DNA of 64,000 bases from Sophora flavescens (lineage: Eukaryota; Streptophyta; Magnoliopsida; Fabales; Fabaceae), in assembly GCA_030762895.1 (NCBI GenBank), contig CM061066.1:115104715-115168714 (forward strand). Direction: 5' to 3'. A model generated the notes under the pieces. It was not told the DNA's origin and did no database searches. It was given only the letters and a program-made list of their open reading frames with translations. This document shows positions 12,681 to 25,380 of this stretch, piece after piece. Made by a program: the position numbers and the translations under genes. How positions within the stretch are numbered: position 1 is the first letter of the stretch; each line of letters starts with the position of its first letter.

Positions 12681-13072
12681 GTTGCCTGAACTTGCCGGAC
12701 ACATTAATATTGCAATAACAAAATACAGATATGTAACGTAAGCTAACAAGAAATTGTCTTTATTTAAGATATCTATACAATACAACTTACAAAAACAGAA
12801 TAGCCAGAAAGATATTTATTTACCTGAACCAAACAGAACAACAAAACCTGAAGTTACATTTATCTCTGAATGCTCCTTCCTGAAATATTTCAGAATGCAT
12901 ATTCAGCAATTGTTTTTTTGTTTAAATCTATAATATTTAAGAAGCTAAATGACTAAAGCATATCTTTCAAACATGCTAATAAGCAATTATAAAGTTTATA
13001 ATCCGTCAACAATTGATCCAAAACATTTTACTGTTCATTCCAATGCTTAATTGTATTTTTACTCATTTATCT

Positions 13073-13075
<3 letters not shown>

Positions 13076-13158
<83 letters not shown>
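13076..13158. repeat. (AAT)n microsatellite
   Basis: About 27 uninterrupted AAT units. It is translated as poly-isoleucine in one frame and should not be taken as coding. Confidence 0.97.
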
Positions 13159-13159
<1 letters not shown>

Positions 13160-13440
13160 TATACACGCACACATATATTTTTAGGCCCACAAAATATTAA
13201 TGCCAACAAAAATGATAAAGGAAAAGGCACCCAGATTCAAGATAAAATTGCTAACAAGAATGATAAAGAAAATGGCAATAGCATACAAGATAATGTTGCA
13301 CAAGACATTAGAGATAATGGTAGTTATACTCAAGAGGAAAAGTATCCGTGATTAGTTATTCTAGATGACGAAAAAAATAATAGTGATATACTGATATTTA
13401 TCATTGATGAAATTAGTTTTGATGAATAGGAGGATAATTA
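13160..13440 (+). pseudogene. Asn/Asp/Lys-rich coding-like fragment, unrecognised
   Basis: After the microsatellite, a frame from TTTTTAG|GCCC runs about 50 codons (NINANKNDKGKGTQIQDK..., repeated NDKxxG/IQD phrases) to TGA at 13349-13351. A further acidic stretch with stops follows. The three IQD(K/N/D) repeats and the lack of homopolymer bias suggest former coding sequence with internal repeats. I recognise no family; it could be low-complexity non-coding DNA. Confidence 0.25.
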
Positions 13441-13811
13441 GTTTGAACTCAATTACAAATGAGTTTTGAGCTTTTTATTCATTAGCTTATATCTGAGTTG
13501 CTGGTAATATTCAGTTACAACTTATGATTTTGTTTTCTGAGACTTGTGGATAAGTTGTTTTGTCAATTCCAGGTTCCAACATAATGCATTAAGCATTTTG
13601 TTCATGTTATTCAACTATACATCATCAATATGATATATTTCAAGCTGTTTTTCATTATGTCTTTGAATCTTACAATTTGATGCAATTTACGATTCACAAT
13701 AAAAAATTGCCTCTCGATTCACTATTTGAATCATGATTTAAAATATGGATATGAATATATTTAGTAACAAATCAAATAACACCAACCATGTATATCTAAC
13801 AAGTATATGTT

Positions 13812-13908
13812 TTGGCCAATGCAGAGGATCCCAAAATTGCTTACGAATCTCAGGATGAATTTCAACATCTGTCAATTCAAAACAGAAGTTGTAAGCACAA
13901 TCAAAGCC
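13812..13908 (-). pseudogene. Candidate exon of an unrecognised minus-strand gene
   Basis: On the minus strand CTTACTTTTAG makes a strong acceptor at 13909-13910, followed by an open phase that reads GFDCAYNFCFELTDVEIHPE and then IRKQFWDPLHWP. The composition looks coding (few low-complexity residues, three aromatic/Trp clusters). No donor is certain. No family recognised, and neighbouring exons of the same gene could not be linked. Confidence 0.35.
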
Positions 13909-14533
13909 CTAAAAGTAAGCTAGAAAAGCATAACTTAAGTAATCATATTGGCCATTGTTTCTCTTAACGATACCTGACTAATGGGATATTTGGCATTTAT
14001 CAAAGTGTAAGGTAACAACTCATTTTTAATTTATTATGGAAGGCAACATCTACAAAATACACAGGTTCCATAAAATCAGTTTCACTAAAGTATATGTATT
14101 GTAAGTAGATTTATCAACATTAAATACATGATTCTCCAAATCAATCAACCCAAGTATAATCAATAATTATAATACAAAACGGAATGACTTCAGGCAATGG
14201 TAAAAAAATTGTCTTTAATAACGTTTAAATGATGTCCTGTAGAATAATAAAGAATCTATATTACAGATACTAGTACATAAATATGTCAAATGGCATTTGA
14301 AATTGTAAATGCCAGGTAAAAGTCTATGAGCAAAATGTTAATTCTCAAACAATAAGGGAAATGAAATAATTGAATCTTATTCATTAAATAAAATTTAGAG
14401 AAAAAAAAGCTTCAATAAAACATAAAAGGAGGGAAAATGAATATTAAACTGGTTAAATGTTGACAAATTTCAAATAAACCTTAGAAACACCAAATACAAA
14501 AGCTTTTAAACCATAGACTGTTTAAATGCACAA
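13909..14533. other. Anonymous AT-rich DNA
   Basis: Nothing identifiable up to the solo LTR. The five bases before it (CACAA, 14529-14533) are the target-site copy. Confidence 0.5.
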
Positions 14534-17500
14534 TGTAACACCCTAGTTTTTACCTATGATTAATTATTTTATTTGGATGTTTAAATTTATTTTGTTATGT
14601 GGTTTAGTTTGAGTAATTAAATTACTCTCTTCAAATTATTTTATTGGGTGCGTTAGCACTGACTCAATTCAGTGAATGCACGCTTACTAGACACTAATTA
14701 CGTTATGTTCACTAATATACCAGTACAGAAAAATATTTTTCATAATATGATTAAGAGGAAAGTATTTTCATATTCTTATCCTATTTAATTTTAGAGTTAA
14801 GAATATTTTGGTTTGGTAATTTTCGGAGATTAAATTTTGGACTGAGTATTTTCTTAGTGGATCAGTTCAACTATTAATCTTTACTCTAACTTGAATTTCG
14901 AAATTATATCCTCATCAATCTTTATTTTTAGATTCTAAAAAGTAAAAACATGTTTATTTTAGGCCTAATATTTATCACTCATTTTGTACCTATTACTAAA
15001 TAATCAGTATAAAAACCTAAGTTCTCACTTTTTTCTCTCTCTCTTTCTCGACGTGCTCTCTCTGTTTCTCTTTTCTTTCTCTGTTTCTTTCTCTTTTATT
15101 CTTTCTTTCTTCATTTCTTCTCTTTTCTTCTTCTTCCTTCTCACGCCGTCTTCTTCCTCCCCCCAAACTCACCTTCCTTCCTTCCTTCTTCTCCGTCGCG
15201 CGACCACCCCTGAGGTCGTAGTTCGGCCACCGCACGGCGAGAGCAGATGACCCGTTCCTCGCCACGGCTGCTGCTGTCTCGCGTCAGAACCGCCACCCAC
15301 CGCCGTTCCTAGCCATGAACCTCGATCCACCGCCGTCCTCCGCCATGGCCGCCGTTCGCCGCCACGAGGAGCACCACAGCACCACCTTCAAGTTGTCTTC
15401 AAGCTTGGGTGAGTCAAAACCCTCTTTAAGTGTCTCAGATTCAAAACCCTCAAATGGATTTTTGAAACCCTAACCCTAACCCTTTAATTTCATATTTTAA
15501 TCTTGAAATTTAAGGTTGTTTTATGAGATTGGGACTGTGAGTTGGTGTTTCCCTAAACCAATTTCATTATTCTGAGTTTCCCCTAAATTTTAATAATGAG
15601 CCCTAAACCCCCAATTTGATTTTATTTGAATTTGGGTATGTTTTTATGAAATTAATTATGATTAAGTGTAATTAGGACTCTTAATGGATGATTTCCAAAG
15701 TTCTTTTTCAAGATCTTTTGATCAAAACAAAGTTTCCTTAAAGGGTATTGGGAAGCGTGAGCTTCAAACATGATTTTCTTTGAAAATAACCTTGTTTGGT
15801 AATTAGATTAAGTGTTTAGATAAAGTTAGAATGTGTGTTTGGTCATGTGTAATTGATTTCTTGATTTTTGGTTGTTGCGCGTTGTTGGATTCCCTCTCTG
15901 AGACGTTTGACACGGATATGCTTGCTTGATGGAGTAGATAGTTACACTCTTGGAGCTAATGTGAGTATTAAGACGAGGATCCTTTACTTGTCTTCAAAGG
16001 TAAGGGGAGTTTGCCTAGGGATATTCAACAACTGTATGCATGTGTGTAAGTGTTTAACTGGATAGTTATATGTTGATTGAGCTTACTTGATTATCTTATG
16101 TACTTGAACTGTTGTGCTATTATCTGATGTTGAATTGTACTTGTTCTAAATGATAAAATGCATATATGTGATGAACTGCTTTCAACTGTGATATTAGCAT
16201 TGCACTGATGATATATACTGTTGTTGATTGAAAGTTTGCTAAGCCAGACGTGCGTTTGTGCTCAACCGTTATAAGGATTAAAAACCTTAATAAGCTTTGA
16301 AGACGAAGGGATTGGTGTTCTTTTCCAAAAGCTCATTAACTTAAAGTACTTGTTTTAAATGTTGAAATGGTTTTGGGGTACTACTGTTATAAAAGAGAAA
16401 AATCCTTTTTCGAACAATGTGTTTTCAAGTGAAAACTTTCAAGATTATTTGGGAATATCCTATTGGGGATTTTCAAAGTTAAAAGTGTTTCAAAAACGTT
16501 TTATAAAGGATTTTCAAAAGAAAAGGTTTTCTCCGAAATGATTTAGAAACTTTCCAATAGCCAGCATAGGTTATCGAGGCTTTCGATTTCGAAAACTGTT
16601 TTCGTCAAATGAAAGATAAGTACTAAATGAATAGGAATCTAGACGTGAGACGTCGCCTCTAGTTTTCCATGCTTAGCACGTGATCTTGGATCAGTGTTAA
16701 TTCGGGACCGTAAAGTCCTATTCGTAATGTTATGGACTTCAAGTCCAAATTCGCGGAATTGAGGACAATTCGTTCTGATTTCCGTTGTTGTGGGCTATTG
16801 TCCTTAGCATGATAAGTAAATCATGACTAAAAGTATATTGATTTCCATTACCACAAACCTTGACTGCGGCCACGGTCTAGGTGTTGGGATTGAGCATTCG
16901 GACTGTGTGTCCTATGTTTCTAAGTTTTCAAGTGATGGGGAAATAATGTTAAGTCATTAGCTTTGAGCTTTGACGGTGAAATATTTACACAAAGAAAAAC
17001 CTTAAAAGGAAAGTTTTTATTCATATGCATTTCCCCTGGCAGACGTGCCTTTGCTTATTGAGGATACCCATGGGGTATCTGAGAGTCAGTCACATTGCTA
17101 GTTGTTTCGTTAAGGGCATGTGGCGTTGTCTGACCAAGAGGCATGGTGCATCAGGATGCGGTGGCAACAGCCCGGTGGGCAGAGCTTGACCAACTCTATC
17201 TTCTCCAGTGATAACATGGTGTTGTGATCTCATGAGATTAAGTTAGAGCCTGATGATATTGAAGTGTCATGCATATTTTCAAAAGATTGACTGTGCGGGC
17301 TTAAGACCCTTTGATATAACACTGTTATGTTATGTATCTGCATGATTTGACTGCTTATATGATTATGTGATGTATGTATCATGTATATGGTTGTTGTGTG
17401 ATATATCCATTTGTCGGTATCTCACCCTTACAAACATATCAGGTTTCTTCTGGTTTGCTATCGTACCTTGGGTATTTTAGTACAGATGTGCAGAGGAGTC

Positions 17501-18117
17501 TTCCTAAGTCACTCAGAGACTTAGATGTAGTTGTGTGACGAAGTATTTGGTTGTGGAACGATCACGTGAGTTCTTCTCAGGAATAACTTTTAGAATGACC
17601 AGCTTAGGGTTTGATACTTGGATTTTTGATAAGTATGTATGAGTATGACTCGGAGAGTCTATATTTTAAAACGGAATGTTTATGGCTCGGAGAGCATCTC
17701 TTTTGAATGAAAACTTAAACTTTTCCTTTTGGTCATGTATAGTTAATTGATATAACTATCTTTAGCATATTAATGCCTGGTTGTATTTGGTGTAACTGGA
17801 ATTCTGGAATGAAAATGTAATTATTTTAGCAGGTGTTCTTTTACCTGGGATGTCCGAATTACAGAGGAGACTCTGTCGAAATTTTCGTAAAATACTATCT
17901 TTTATTCAATTATATTCTTTAAATTAAATAGGCTTGCCATACTATGATAGTAAGTCTGTGTGCCAATCAAGGCTTAGGAGTCGTGACAAAATTTTTATAC
18001 CCAATTTCAGACACTTATATACTTATATAAATTATTTTCCGAAAGCACCAGCAAATTATCTTTTAATTTAAATTCCGCATGTGTTACATAAGTAATGCCC
18101 CAAGGGGGGGCGTTACA
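14534..18117 (+). mobile_element. Solo LTR, Ty3/gypsy, related to family A
   Basis: Starts TGTAACACCC and ends GGCGTTACA, flanked by the perfect 5-bp duplication CACAA (14529-14533 and 18118-18122). There is no internal region, so it is a solo LTR left by LTR-LTR recombination. The middle (16440-17250) matches the 39096 and 54875 LTRs closely, for instance the ATCCTATTGGGGATTTTCAA block. It holds a TATA box near 15008, a donor-like AAGGTAAGGGG at 15998, and the motif GGTATCTCACCCTTACAAAC with ATATCAG near 17415-17442. Unlike family A, no acidic ORF follows that site. Confidence 0.93.
15008..15015 (+). promoter_or_regulatory. TATA box of the 14534 LTR
   Basis: TATAAAAA sits 474 bp from the LTR start and is followed by a long TC-rich leader (15030-15200), as in many plant LTR promoters. 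Confidence 0.5.
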
Positions 18118-18520
18118 CACAATCCTTGAAATTTCCAACACATTTAGCAACATTTGACAGAAGGTCACATCCAAAAGCTAAGAATGACAATTCCATTTTC
18201 AAAATTCGGAAATTGTAATAAACTGAAGCAAGTCACAATTCACAGAGCAGGATCTATGTAACGAACTTAATGATATTGACATTATATTAAATAGAGCATA
18301 ATTAGATAGGAGCTGCATACAATGATGAGGCATATCCACAACTTTGGCAGTGACACCATGCAAATCACTTCCCGAATACCTCTGCATCACATAAAAATTT
18401 GCAATTAATTCATTTGCTAGTGACAAAAAAACCATTGTTTATTTGTTTTGCATCCATGAACCCATATCATCTGGTACAATTTTTGGATAAAATCAATAAG
18501 TTGATGTACATGACCTATCG
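18118..18520 (-). pseudogene. Flank with candidate minus-strand exon (about 18325-18381), unrecognised
   Basis: On the minus strand TATGTGATGCAG gives an acceptor next to a frame that reads RYSGSDLHGVTAKVVDMPHH, with a possible GTATGC donor right after it. It looks coding, but I recognise no family. The left 5 bp (CACAA) are the solo-LTR target copy. The rest has no identifiable content. Confidence 0.3.
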
Positions 18521-20475
18521 TCAAGGCTTACGCTCTCGACTACTTTTAATCAAATATTAAATTAAACTTTAAACTCACATAGGATTTTATCAATAAAATC
18601 CATGATTCACAATCTCCTTCACAGCCGAACACTAGTCCGACGTCTCGGAAATCTAGGTTCTATTTTTTTCTCGAACTCGAATAGGAACTCTAGCCCGTCA
18701 ATCTGGAACACTAGGTCCTTTCCACTTTCTCGAAAACTCAAATAGGAATTCTAGCCCCATCAATCTGGAACACTAGATCCTTTCCATTATCACTCTCTTT
18801 CCAGAGGTTTTCATTCAATGAAAACTAAATCAAAACAAAAAAAAACCCAATTGTTTCTCCCTTTGCACCATGAATAAAACCACCGTTTCTAGAAATACCT
18901 TTTCACCATCCCTTTTCTTTTAGAAAAATCCATTTTTCTTAAAACTTGAAAAATTACTAAAACAATCTCTTTCAATCTTTGCCATGATAAAACTTTTGTA
19001 AATTTTTTAATAGAGAAACCTTAATTTCAAATACTTTTCCTTTTCAAAAATCTTTTGAATAAAGTCCCATGACTTTCGATCGTTTTCCGTTTTCTTTCTA
19101 CTTCCTAATTTTTCTATCTTGTCACTTTCAACATTCAAGATTATTTTCTCATCTTCCAATAAGTAAAACAAAAACATTTCAAACTTTGAGTTAAGGTAAT
19201 TTTAAATATCTTAGTCTTTTTAATAAGAAATGACAAGTGTCATGTCATCAGCCAATCACAATCAACAATATAAGATATATCATTCAAAAATTATACACTA
19301 GGGTTATTCACATCCTACATTATCAACCTATAATATCCAATCATCATAACCAAGTAGTATAATTAAACTTATGCTAGGGTACATGACTAGAATGAGCTCC
19401 TCAGGCAAACTCCCTTTACCTCAACTGTGAAATTTTTTGCCTGTGAAGGGTTGTCCTTGATACAGCTTCCTCCAACGATTCCAGAAACTACACTTATGCT
19501 ATGTTTCCTTCAAAAATCATCACAATACAAGTCAAAATTCGAAAAATTCCTTCTATCCTACTAGGAATAGAATTCGGCTTCTATGAGGAAAAAGGGTTAG
19601 GAATTTTTGTTGAACCTAAGCTTTTAGAGCTTGATCATATAAGTCCTAGGGAGCTTAAAACAAGTGTTAAAATTGGAAAATATGAAGCAAAATCATCACT
19701 CCTCCCTCAAGGTCAGTTTCGGCCCAATCATAGAAGTGAGGGTTTTGGTTTTTCATTTTAGATTCAACCACAACAACCACAACAAGGACAACAAGAATCA
19801 TAAGAAGCGTGTATATCTCACAAGTTTGATCATTATAACAAGATGATGATGCAAGTTCATGAAGGAAAGAAAATGGGTTTTCAAACTTAATCATGATAAT
19901 AGGAATAAAATGATGAACACAAAGTGAAGAGGAAGAATGGATTACCTTAAGAAATGATGGAAGTTGATAATACTTGTTGATGATCTTGAATGAGCTTTGA
20001 ACTAGCTCACAACTTGTTGAAGAAGAAAAGAAATATTGAGAGTGTAAGAGAGGGGGGTAGCGTCGGGTACAGGGTATTTAAACCGGGGGGGTGTTGATAT
20101 TTTAATACTTTGGTTAGATTTGGAGCAATTTTCATGAGTCTCATCAATCACTTTTATCATTTCTGCTCTACATCTTGTTCTGTTATTTACCCGTCTCAAA
20201 TTTTCTCTGCGCGTTTTACCCAATTATTTCGAAAAATTTCGAAATAACTCCTATCACTTGGGATCAGAGTAAAAGTCATTGGTTTTTCGTTCACAAGTCA
20301 AAATTAGGTTCTCTGATCAGTAAATTCTTACTGATAGGGAAAACATAGACCGGTTTTCGTCTGAGTTTCAACCCAGAAATTTAACTGAAACTTCATTCTA
20401 TTAGATATGATTCAGAAATGATTTTGTTTTGGTCAAAATCATTATTGGAAAGCATAAAAAAATTGGGGTGTTACA
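18520..20475 (-). mobile_element. Truncated LTR, Ty3/gypsy long-LTR group
   Basis: The right end reads GGGGTGTTACA, so the LTR begins TGTAACACCCC on the minus strand at 20475. The conserved U3 block (GACGAAAACCGG... AACCTAATTTTGAC..., reverse) lies at 20290-20370, a TATA-like box at 20075, and a GAGGTAAAGGGA donor-like site near 19419. The 3' part fades out near 18520 with no TG/CA end and no target duplication, so the far end is deleted. The left boundary is approximate. Confidence 0.75.
20075..20082 (-). promoter_or_regulatory. TATA-like box of the truncated LTR
   Basis: Reverse complement reads GGTTTAAATACCC, about 400 bp from the LTR start. Confidence 0.4.
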
Positions 20476-22179
20476 AACACACACTTATACAACGAGAATT
20501 CCAGCTCCCTGAAGTCCAAGGTTCTTTGTCTTCTACCATTCAACATTACTTTCATTTTTCATCTCTCTTTCATTTTCCTATCTTTTACGTGTTTCGTACA
20601 AACATTTCTATCATTTTTCATCTCCCTGCTGTCGTGGATCCTTTCTGAAGGGATTTTGCTCCTTTCTAAAGACAAGATGGTTTGCTTACATGGTAATGAT
20701 ATTTTATTATAATGTGCACCCTTATAAAAGGCATAAGTCTGTGCATTTCAAGCTTTATTATACTATGGATAAGCCACCCTTTCTGTATTTTATTTTATAG
20801 TTTACTTTTGAGTGTACTTTCTTTGTATTCTTTGTTCTTTATAAATGCTATATACTTTTATTTATACTTCAAACTGAGATTTATTTGTGACTTGTAGGTT
20901 ACATCTCAGGAAAAGGATCATAGTGTTGATGTAAGTTACTATCTTGTGCTTGTGGATGAGCGAATACTTAAGGCTGTATTTGTTGCATAGAAAATATAAA
21001 GAATTTTATATTTTGGTATAAGAATTTTTTTTGCCAAAAGTGTCTTGCCATTATCTTAATTAAATCTAAATGATTTTGTTTATCTTGTTATAAATATATC
21101 ACTTTGAAGGTGGCACGTGTGAAAAGACTTTCCTATCATGGATTAGATATTTTCAAAAATTGTTGGTAAAAGATAGCCAAGGAGCATGAATTATGTTTAT
21201 ATTTAACTCTTAAATTTTAAAATTTATGCATATCACCAATCATATTGTTGTACCCGTGCTTGCTAGTTCAGCCAAAATCCAATACTGAACCATGTAGCTC
21301 ACTAGCTCCCCATGTAATTTTCCCCCCCTAAAAAACTATAAATTATATTTTGAAATAAATAAATTATATTTTGAAATTCAGTAACCTGTTTTGACATAGA
21401 TGTATTTGGTCCAAAGAATGTCTTTAATACTCCAAATTGTTAAACCCGCTCCCTAATAAGATTAGCCTGAAAAGTGAAAACAAATATGGCCAACCAGGAA
21501 AGGGTCATTTTGTGGCTAAAGAAAGATGACATTGTAGAAGTCCCATGAGTTATTAACTTATAAAACGGTGGCCATTCCGTGCCAACATATTTATCATTAA
21601 GTTTTAATATTTTATTGTATAATGTAATATAATTGGTTAATTCTTCACAATTGCATTTAATTGGATTCTTTAAAGCTGGTATTGTTTTGAATTTTGATAA
21701 TGCATAAATATGATTGAATGTTGTACAACCACATTGGGTGGCAATCTCGTCACATTGTCCGTCACTCCGTCAGCGATTAATATTCGTGCAATAGGTAATT
21801 GGGGAACAAAAATATATAACTTCATGTAGTGCAAATATTTGTTTTTACGCAAACAGATTGTTTGAACCTTTTTTAGGTTGATATATCTAGGCACATTCAC
21901 TCTATTTTTTGGTTGCTTGGTCTAGTTTTCCATTTGTATTGATGTAAGCACTCACATGACAGCAGTCTTCAATTTAAAGACTTTAACATGAAAATTTAAA
22001 TACATAATCATAACAAAACACTGAATGTATTCCATCCAAAATAATTTAAATGATGCTTGTAAAAAAATCAGGTCTCAAACATTCAAAAAGCAGAAACATC
22101 TACGGTAGAAGAAAAAAAATTCAGAAAACAGAATAAAAAATAATCCAAATCCAGAGTCTCAATGATGAAGGCTACTCCT
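20476..22179. other. Anonymous DNA, possible untranslated exons
   Basis: A TC-rich leader-like stretch (20520-20650) and a short GTAG|...|GTAAGT-flanked segment at 20899-20932 could be remains of non-coding exons. No coding sequence recognised. Confidence 0.3.
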
Positions 22180-22545
22180 TCTTAGTTTTTATATCTCTCT
22201 TAAGGAGCTTCGGGGGTGTTGTGTCAACTTCAATAGGATTGTCTTCAGGATAGAGGACTCTCGTCAGCATCCTTACACAAATAAATGAAGTGGTTCCCCT
22301 TAGAGTCCCCACCAGTCTCACCAAATGAATCGGAGGATTTGCTCATCAGGTCTTGAGAAAAAACAATATCCTGTTTTAATAAATTCATAAATAGAGATTA
22401 TATAATCCAATTAAATATATATTCAGCCTAGATTACCAAAGTTGGAGATATGCCTGAGATATCGGAATGTTGTCTACTCTGGCAAGCCAACATTTTCACC
22501 ATAATGGTCCCCTTCATCAGTAACACTTTTCCTATACCATGAGTA
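22180..22545 (-). pseudogene. 3'-terminal exons of an unrecognised minus-strand gene
   Basis: The minus strand has GTATAG|GA...TTTG|GTAATC around 22538-22440, containing KSVTDEGDHYGENVGLPE then a TAG. A second exon-like piece at 22370-22182 has DIVFSQDLMSKSSDSFGETG in one phase and RMLTRVLYPEDNPIEVDTTP plus a Lys-rich end (KLLKRDIKTKKE, stop TAG) in another. The basic C-terminus after Pro/Thr is reminiscent of the tails of RPA70-like proteins, but there is no OB-fold motif here and I do not claim that identity. The TAG and phase change suggest decay. Confidence 0.35.
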
Positions 22546-22901
22546 TTAGGTTCAAATACATAATATATTTTTCAATGAAGTATATTGATATGCATATTTA
22601 ATCAGGTGTCTGCTAGACCTTTACCCCTTTTAATGACAATGTTACACATGCTGATTATAGAATTAAAATCAATTTGAGAATTGTAAAAAAAAAAAGTGAG
22701 ATTTGATTTATTTATTTTTTGAGTTATTGTGATTTGATATGGTTGCTGCGGTTTTAAATGATAGAATTCCTGCAAAAATGTGTTTGATAATTATTATTTT
22801 TGGCAAACTGTGTTTGATATTTTATTACCAAAAAAAGTGTTTTTTGATAATGAATAACCCATTCATTGTTGTCATGTCAACATTCCATTTCAGGTGAAAA
22901 T
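22546..22901. other. Anonymous AT-rich DNA
   Basis: No gene seen. The last five bases (AAAAT, 22897-22901) are the target copy of the next LTR. Confidence 0.45.
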
Positions 22902-23563
22902 TGAGACACCCCGTTGTGTCCCTTTATGTCATTTAGTTTAAAACCTCATTATTTAATTACTTAATCGCACGGTTAACGTGAAAATTACGTAAAAATTGAA
23001 ACTTAATTTTTTGAAGCAAATAGATTCATATAGAACAGAATATGAAAACATAAATATATTAAGCATACTTAAAGCATCAGAGTTATCAAAACACTGTTTC
23101 AGGGCATCCCATCAATAGGATCCCGAACTGGTGCATAGTTATACAAAACATAAGCGGAAAGATAAAGCTTCACGACACAAACGCACTGGCCATAACTAAC
23201 TAGACCCTAATCACCATAGGTCACAGCTCGTCCTCCCAAGATCCGGTTCTTAGGGAGTTCCATCCAACTCCTCCCGGTTACGTTCATCCACGGGGGTCTT
23301 CTCGTATGGTTCCACAAGGAGACAAAATACAACATACGGAAATATACGGGGATAAGAAACACTTCTATCATCAAAAGCGGAAAAGAGTCATAGTAAACTA
23401 TACAGTAATTATCACGGACACAACATCGATCAAGTCATCCATCTTCCATAAAATTCTTATATCCATCCTACCCTCACTCCTGCAACTAAAACTTGATATC
23501 GAAAATGGCTATGGCTTCCTTATCATAGTTATGGTTATCGGTCGATCGTCAAGCGATCCCATT

Positions 23564-23829
23564 CCCGGTGCACATCCTTGGTCATGGTGAGAATGCTCAT
23601 GCAAAGCAATGACACTTTAGCTGCACATTAAACCTGGTGCACACCCCGGACCGTGGGTGCTCATGCAAAGCAATGACACTATAGCTGCACGATTATCCCG
23701 GTGCACACCTTCACCATGGTAAGAACGCTCACGCAAAGCATGACACTACAGCTGCACGATGATCCCGGTGCACACCTCGTCCACTCCCAGAGGTTCTCAT
23801 GCAAAGCAATGACACTCGTAGCTGCACAA
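23564..23829. repeat. Minisatellite inside solo LTR, about 4 x 67 bp
   Basis: CCCGGTGCACA recurs at 23564, 23633 (as CCTGGTGCACA), 23697 and 23764. Each is followed by a ...CTCATGCAAAGCAATGACACT...AGCTGCAC block. Copies differ by small changes. Confidence 0.9.
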
Positions 23830-25368
23830 GTTAAGTTTACCCTTTGGACGGTCCCACGAGGACTTCGGGTCTTGTATGTGTCCCACATACGGTTATAGAA
23901 ACAACACAACTTATGAACCTCGCAGACTCATATGGTTATACCCTAGTGCCTTAACCTCTCATCAAGACCTCAACACATGCTCTATGTCACAACACCTCTT
24001 TAACATATTTCATGTAGGTTAGGCACCTCTAAAAATCATCACGATCCTCACGCCCAAAACAACTTATCTCTTAGACCACATATATATCTTCGCTTAATCC
24101 ACTAAGCATAAAGTAAATACCACACAGATCATACATAACATCAAGTCAATCAAAGATATTTTAAAACATCAACATAGCACTAAATCAGTTCAATAAAGGT
24201 AATAAAACTCAAATCAACCATCAACAGTATAAACATCAACCTAATATCGATCAACCTACAATCCCCGAATCACCATGGATATTTTATAAAAGCAATTTAA
24301 AGTGATTCTGGTCTTGTCGATTATTCGACTTCTAGTAAGGTTTAAGTCGCCCTACATAATTACTACATAATCTACTACTTATCGATTCTGACGATAGGTT
24401 GATTCTTTCCCCCACCCGAGTTATCACCGAAAGCTCGAATTCCTAGCTCCTCGTTATCTGACCACGAGGTGTTAACACCACCTTCAACCAAACAACATAA
24501 AAACAACTAAATCAAATAAACTCATCTATGTTCTCATTAGGTAGGTACGGCCATTTAAATCTAATGAGATTTAGGTTTCATTTCACACTCTAAGATTTTA
24601 GATACTTAACTCTTAGGTTCTAGGTGACTTAGATAATTTGTTATAACTTGAAAATATTGAATAAAATCATCCAAACTCTTAGGTTAGGTTTCGGCCTTGT
24701 ATAGTAAAATAGGTTAGAAAACTTTAAACCTTCCAATCTCTTAGATTTTGCATCCCAATGTATTTAGGATCTCAAATCCATGATCATATTGGAAATAAAA
24801 GAAAACAAAATATCATAGGTCCATAAACCCCATAGGTTCGGCCATCATAAGATAACTAGGTTAGTAATCTCTAAACTTTCCAATCTTTTAGACTTATCAT
24901 CCTAATGTCTTAAGGATCTTCAAGTCCATGATCATTTTGGAAAATGAAAACTCAAACATCCTAGCTCCAAAACATTGAGTTTCGGCCTAGCCTAGGAGAA
25001 TGAGGAAAAGAATTTTGTTTTATACAAACTCTTAGCATGTGAAAATATAAGTTAATACAAGACTATAGAAAGTGGTTTCAACTCAAAAGGATTTTTCTAC
25101 AATTTTCTAGAGATTTTAGAAGTTGAAAACCCATTAAAAACACTTAAAGAAAAAGTAGAGTAAACCATAAGATAAAAGAAGAAACTTGCAAAAAGATTGA
25201 CATAAGAGTATTACCCTTGATACAACGATCAACTTTTGTGAAGAACTTGAGTTGAAAAGATGAATAAAAATGCAAGCTTTATGAGTATGAAGTTTGAAGA
25301 GAAAGGAAGAAGATGAAGAAATAGTGTTTTTGGAGAAGAAAAAGAAAGTTGAAGAAAATGAAAGTGTG

Positions 25369-25380
25369 ATATATATATAG
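25369..25380 (-). promoter_or_regulatory. TATA box of the minus-strand solo LTR
   Basis: Reverse complement reads CCCTATATATATATCAC about 615 bp from the LTR start, next to a purine-rich leader. Confidence 0.5.

Noticed and set aside
13013..13351. 112-codon + strand frame with a poly-isoleucine run
   Set aside because: The run is the (AAT)n microsatellite. Only the part after 13160 might be former coding sequence.
15467..15483. Telomere-like AAACCCTAACCCTAACCC
   Set aside because: Only about two and a half units inside an LTR leader. Not telomeric; at most a telo-box type promoter word.
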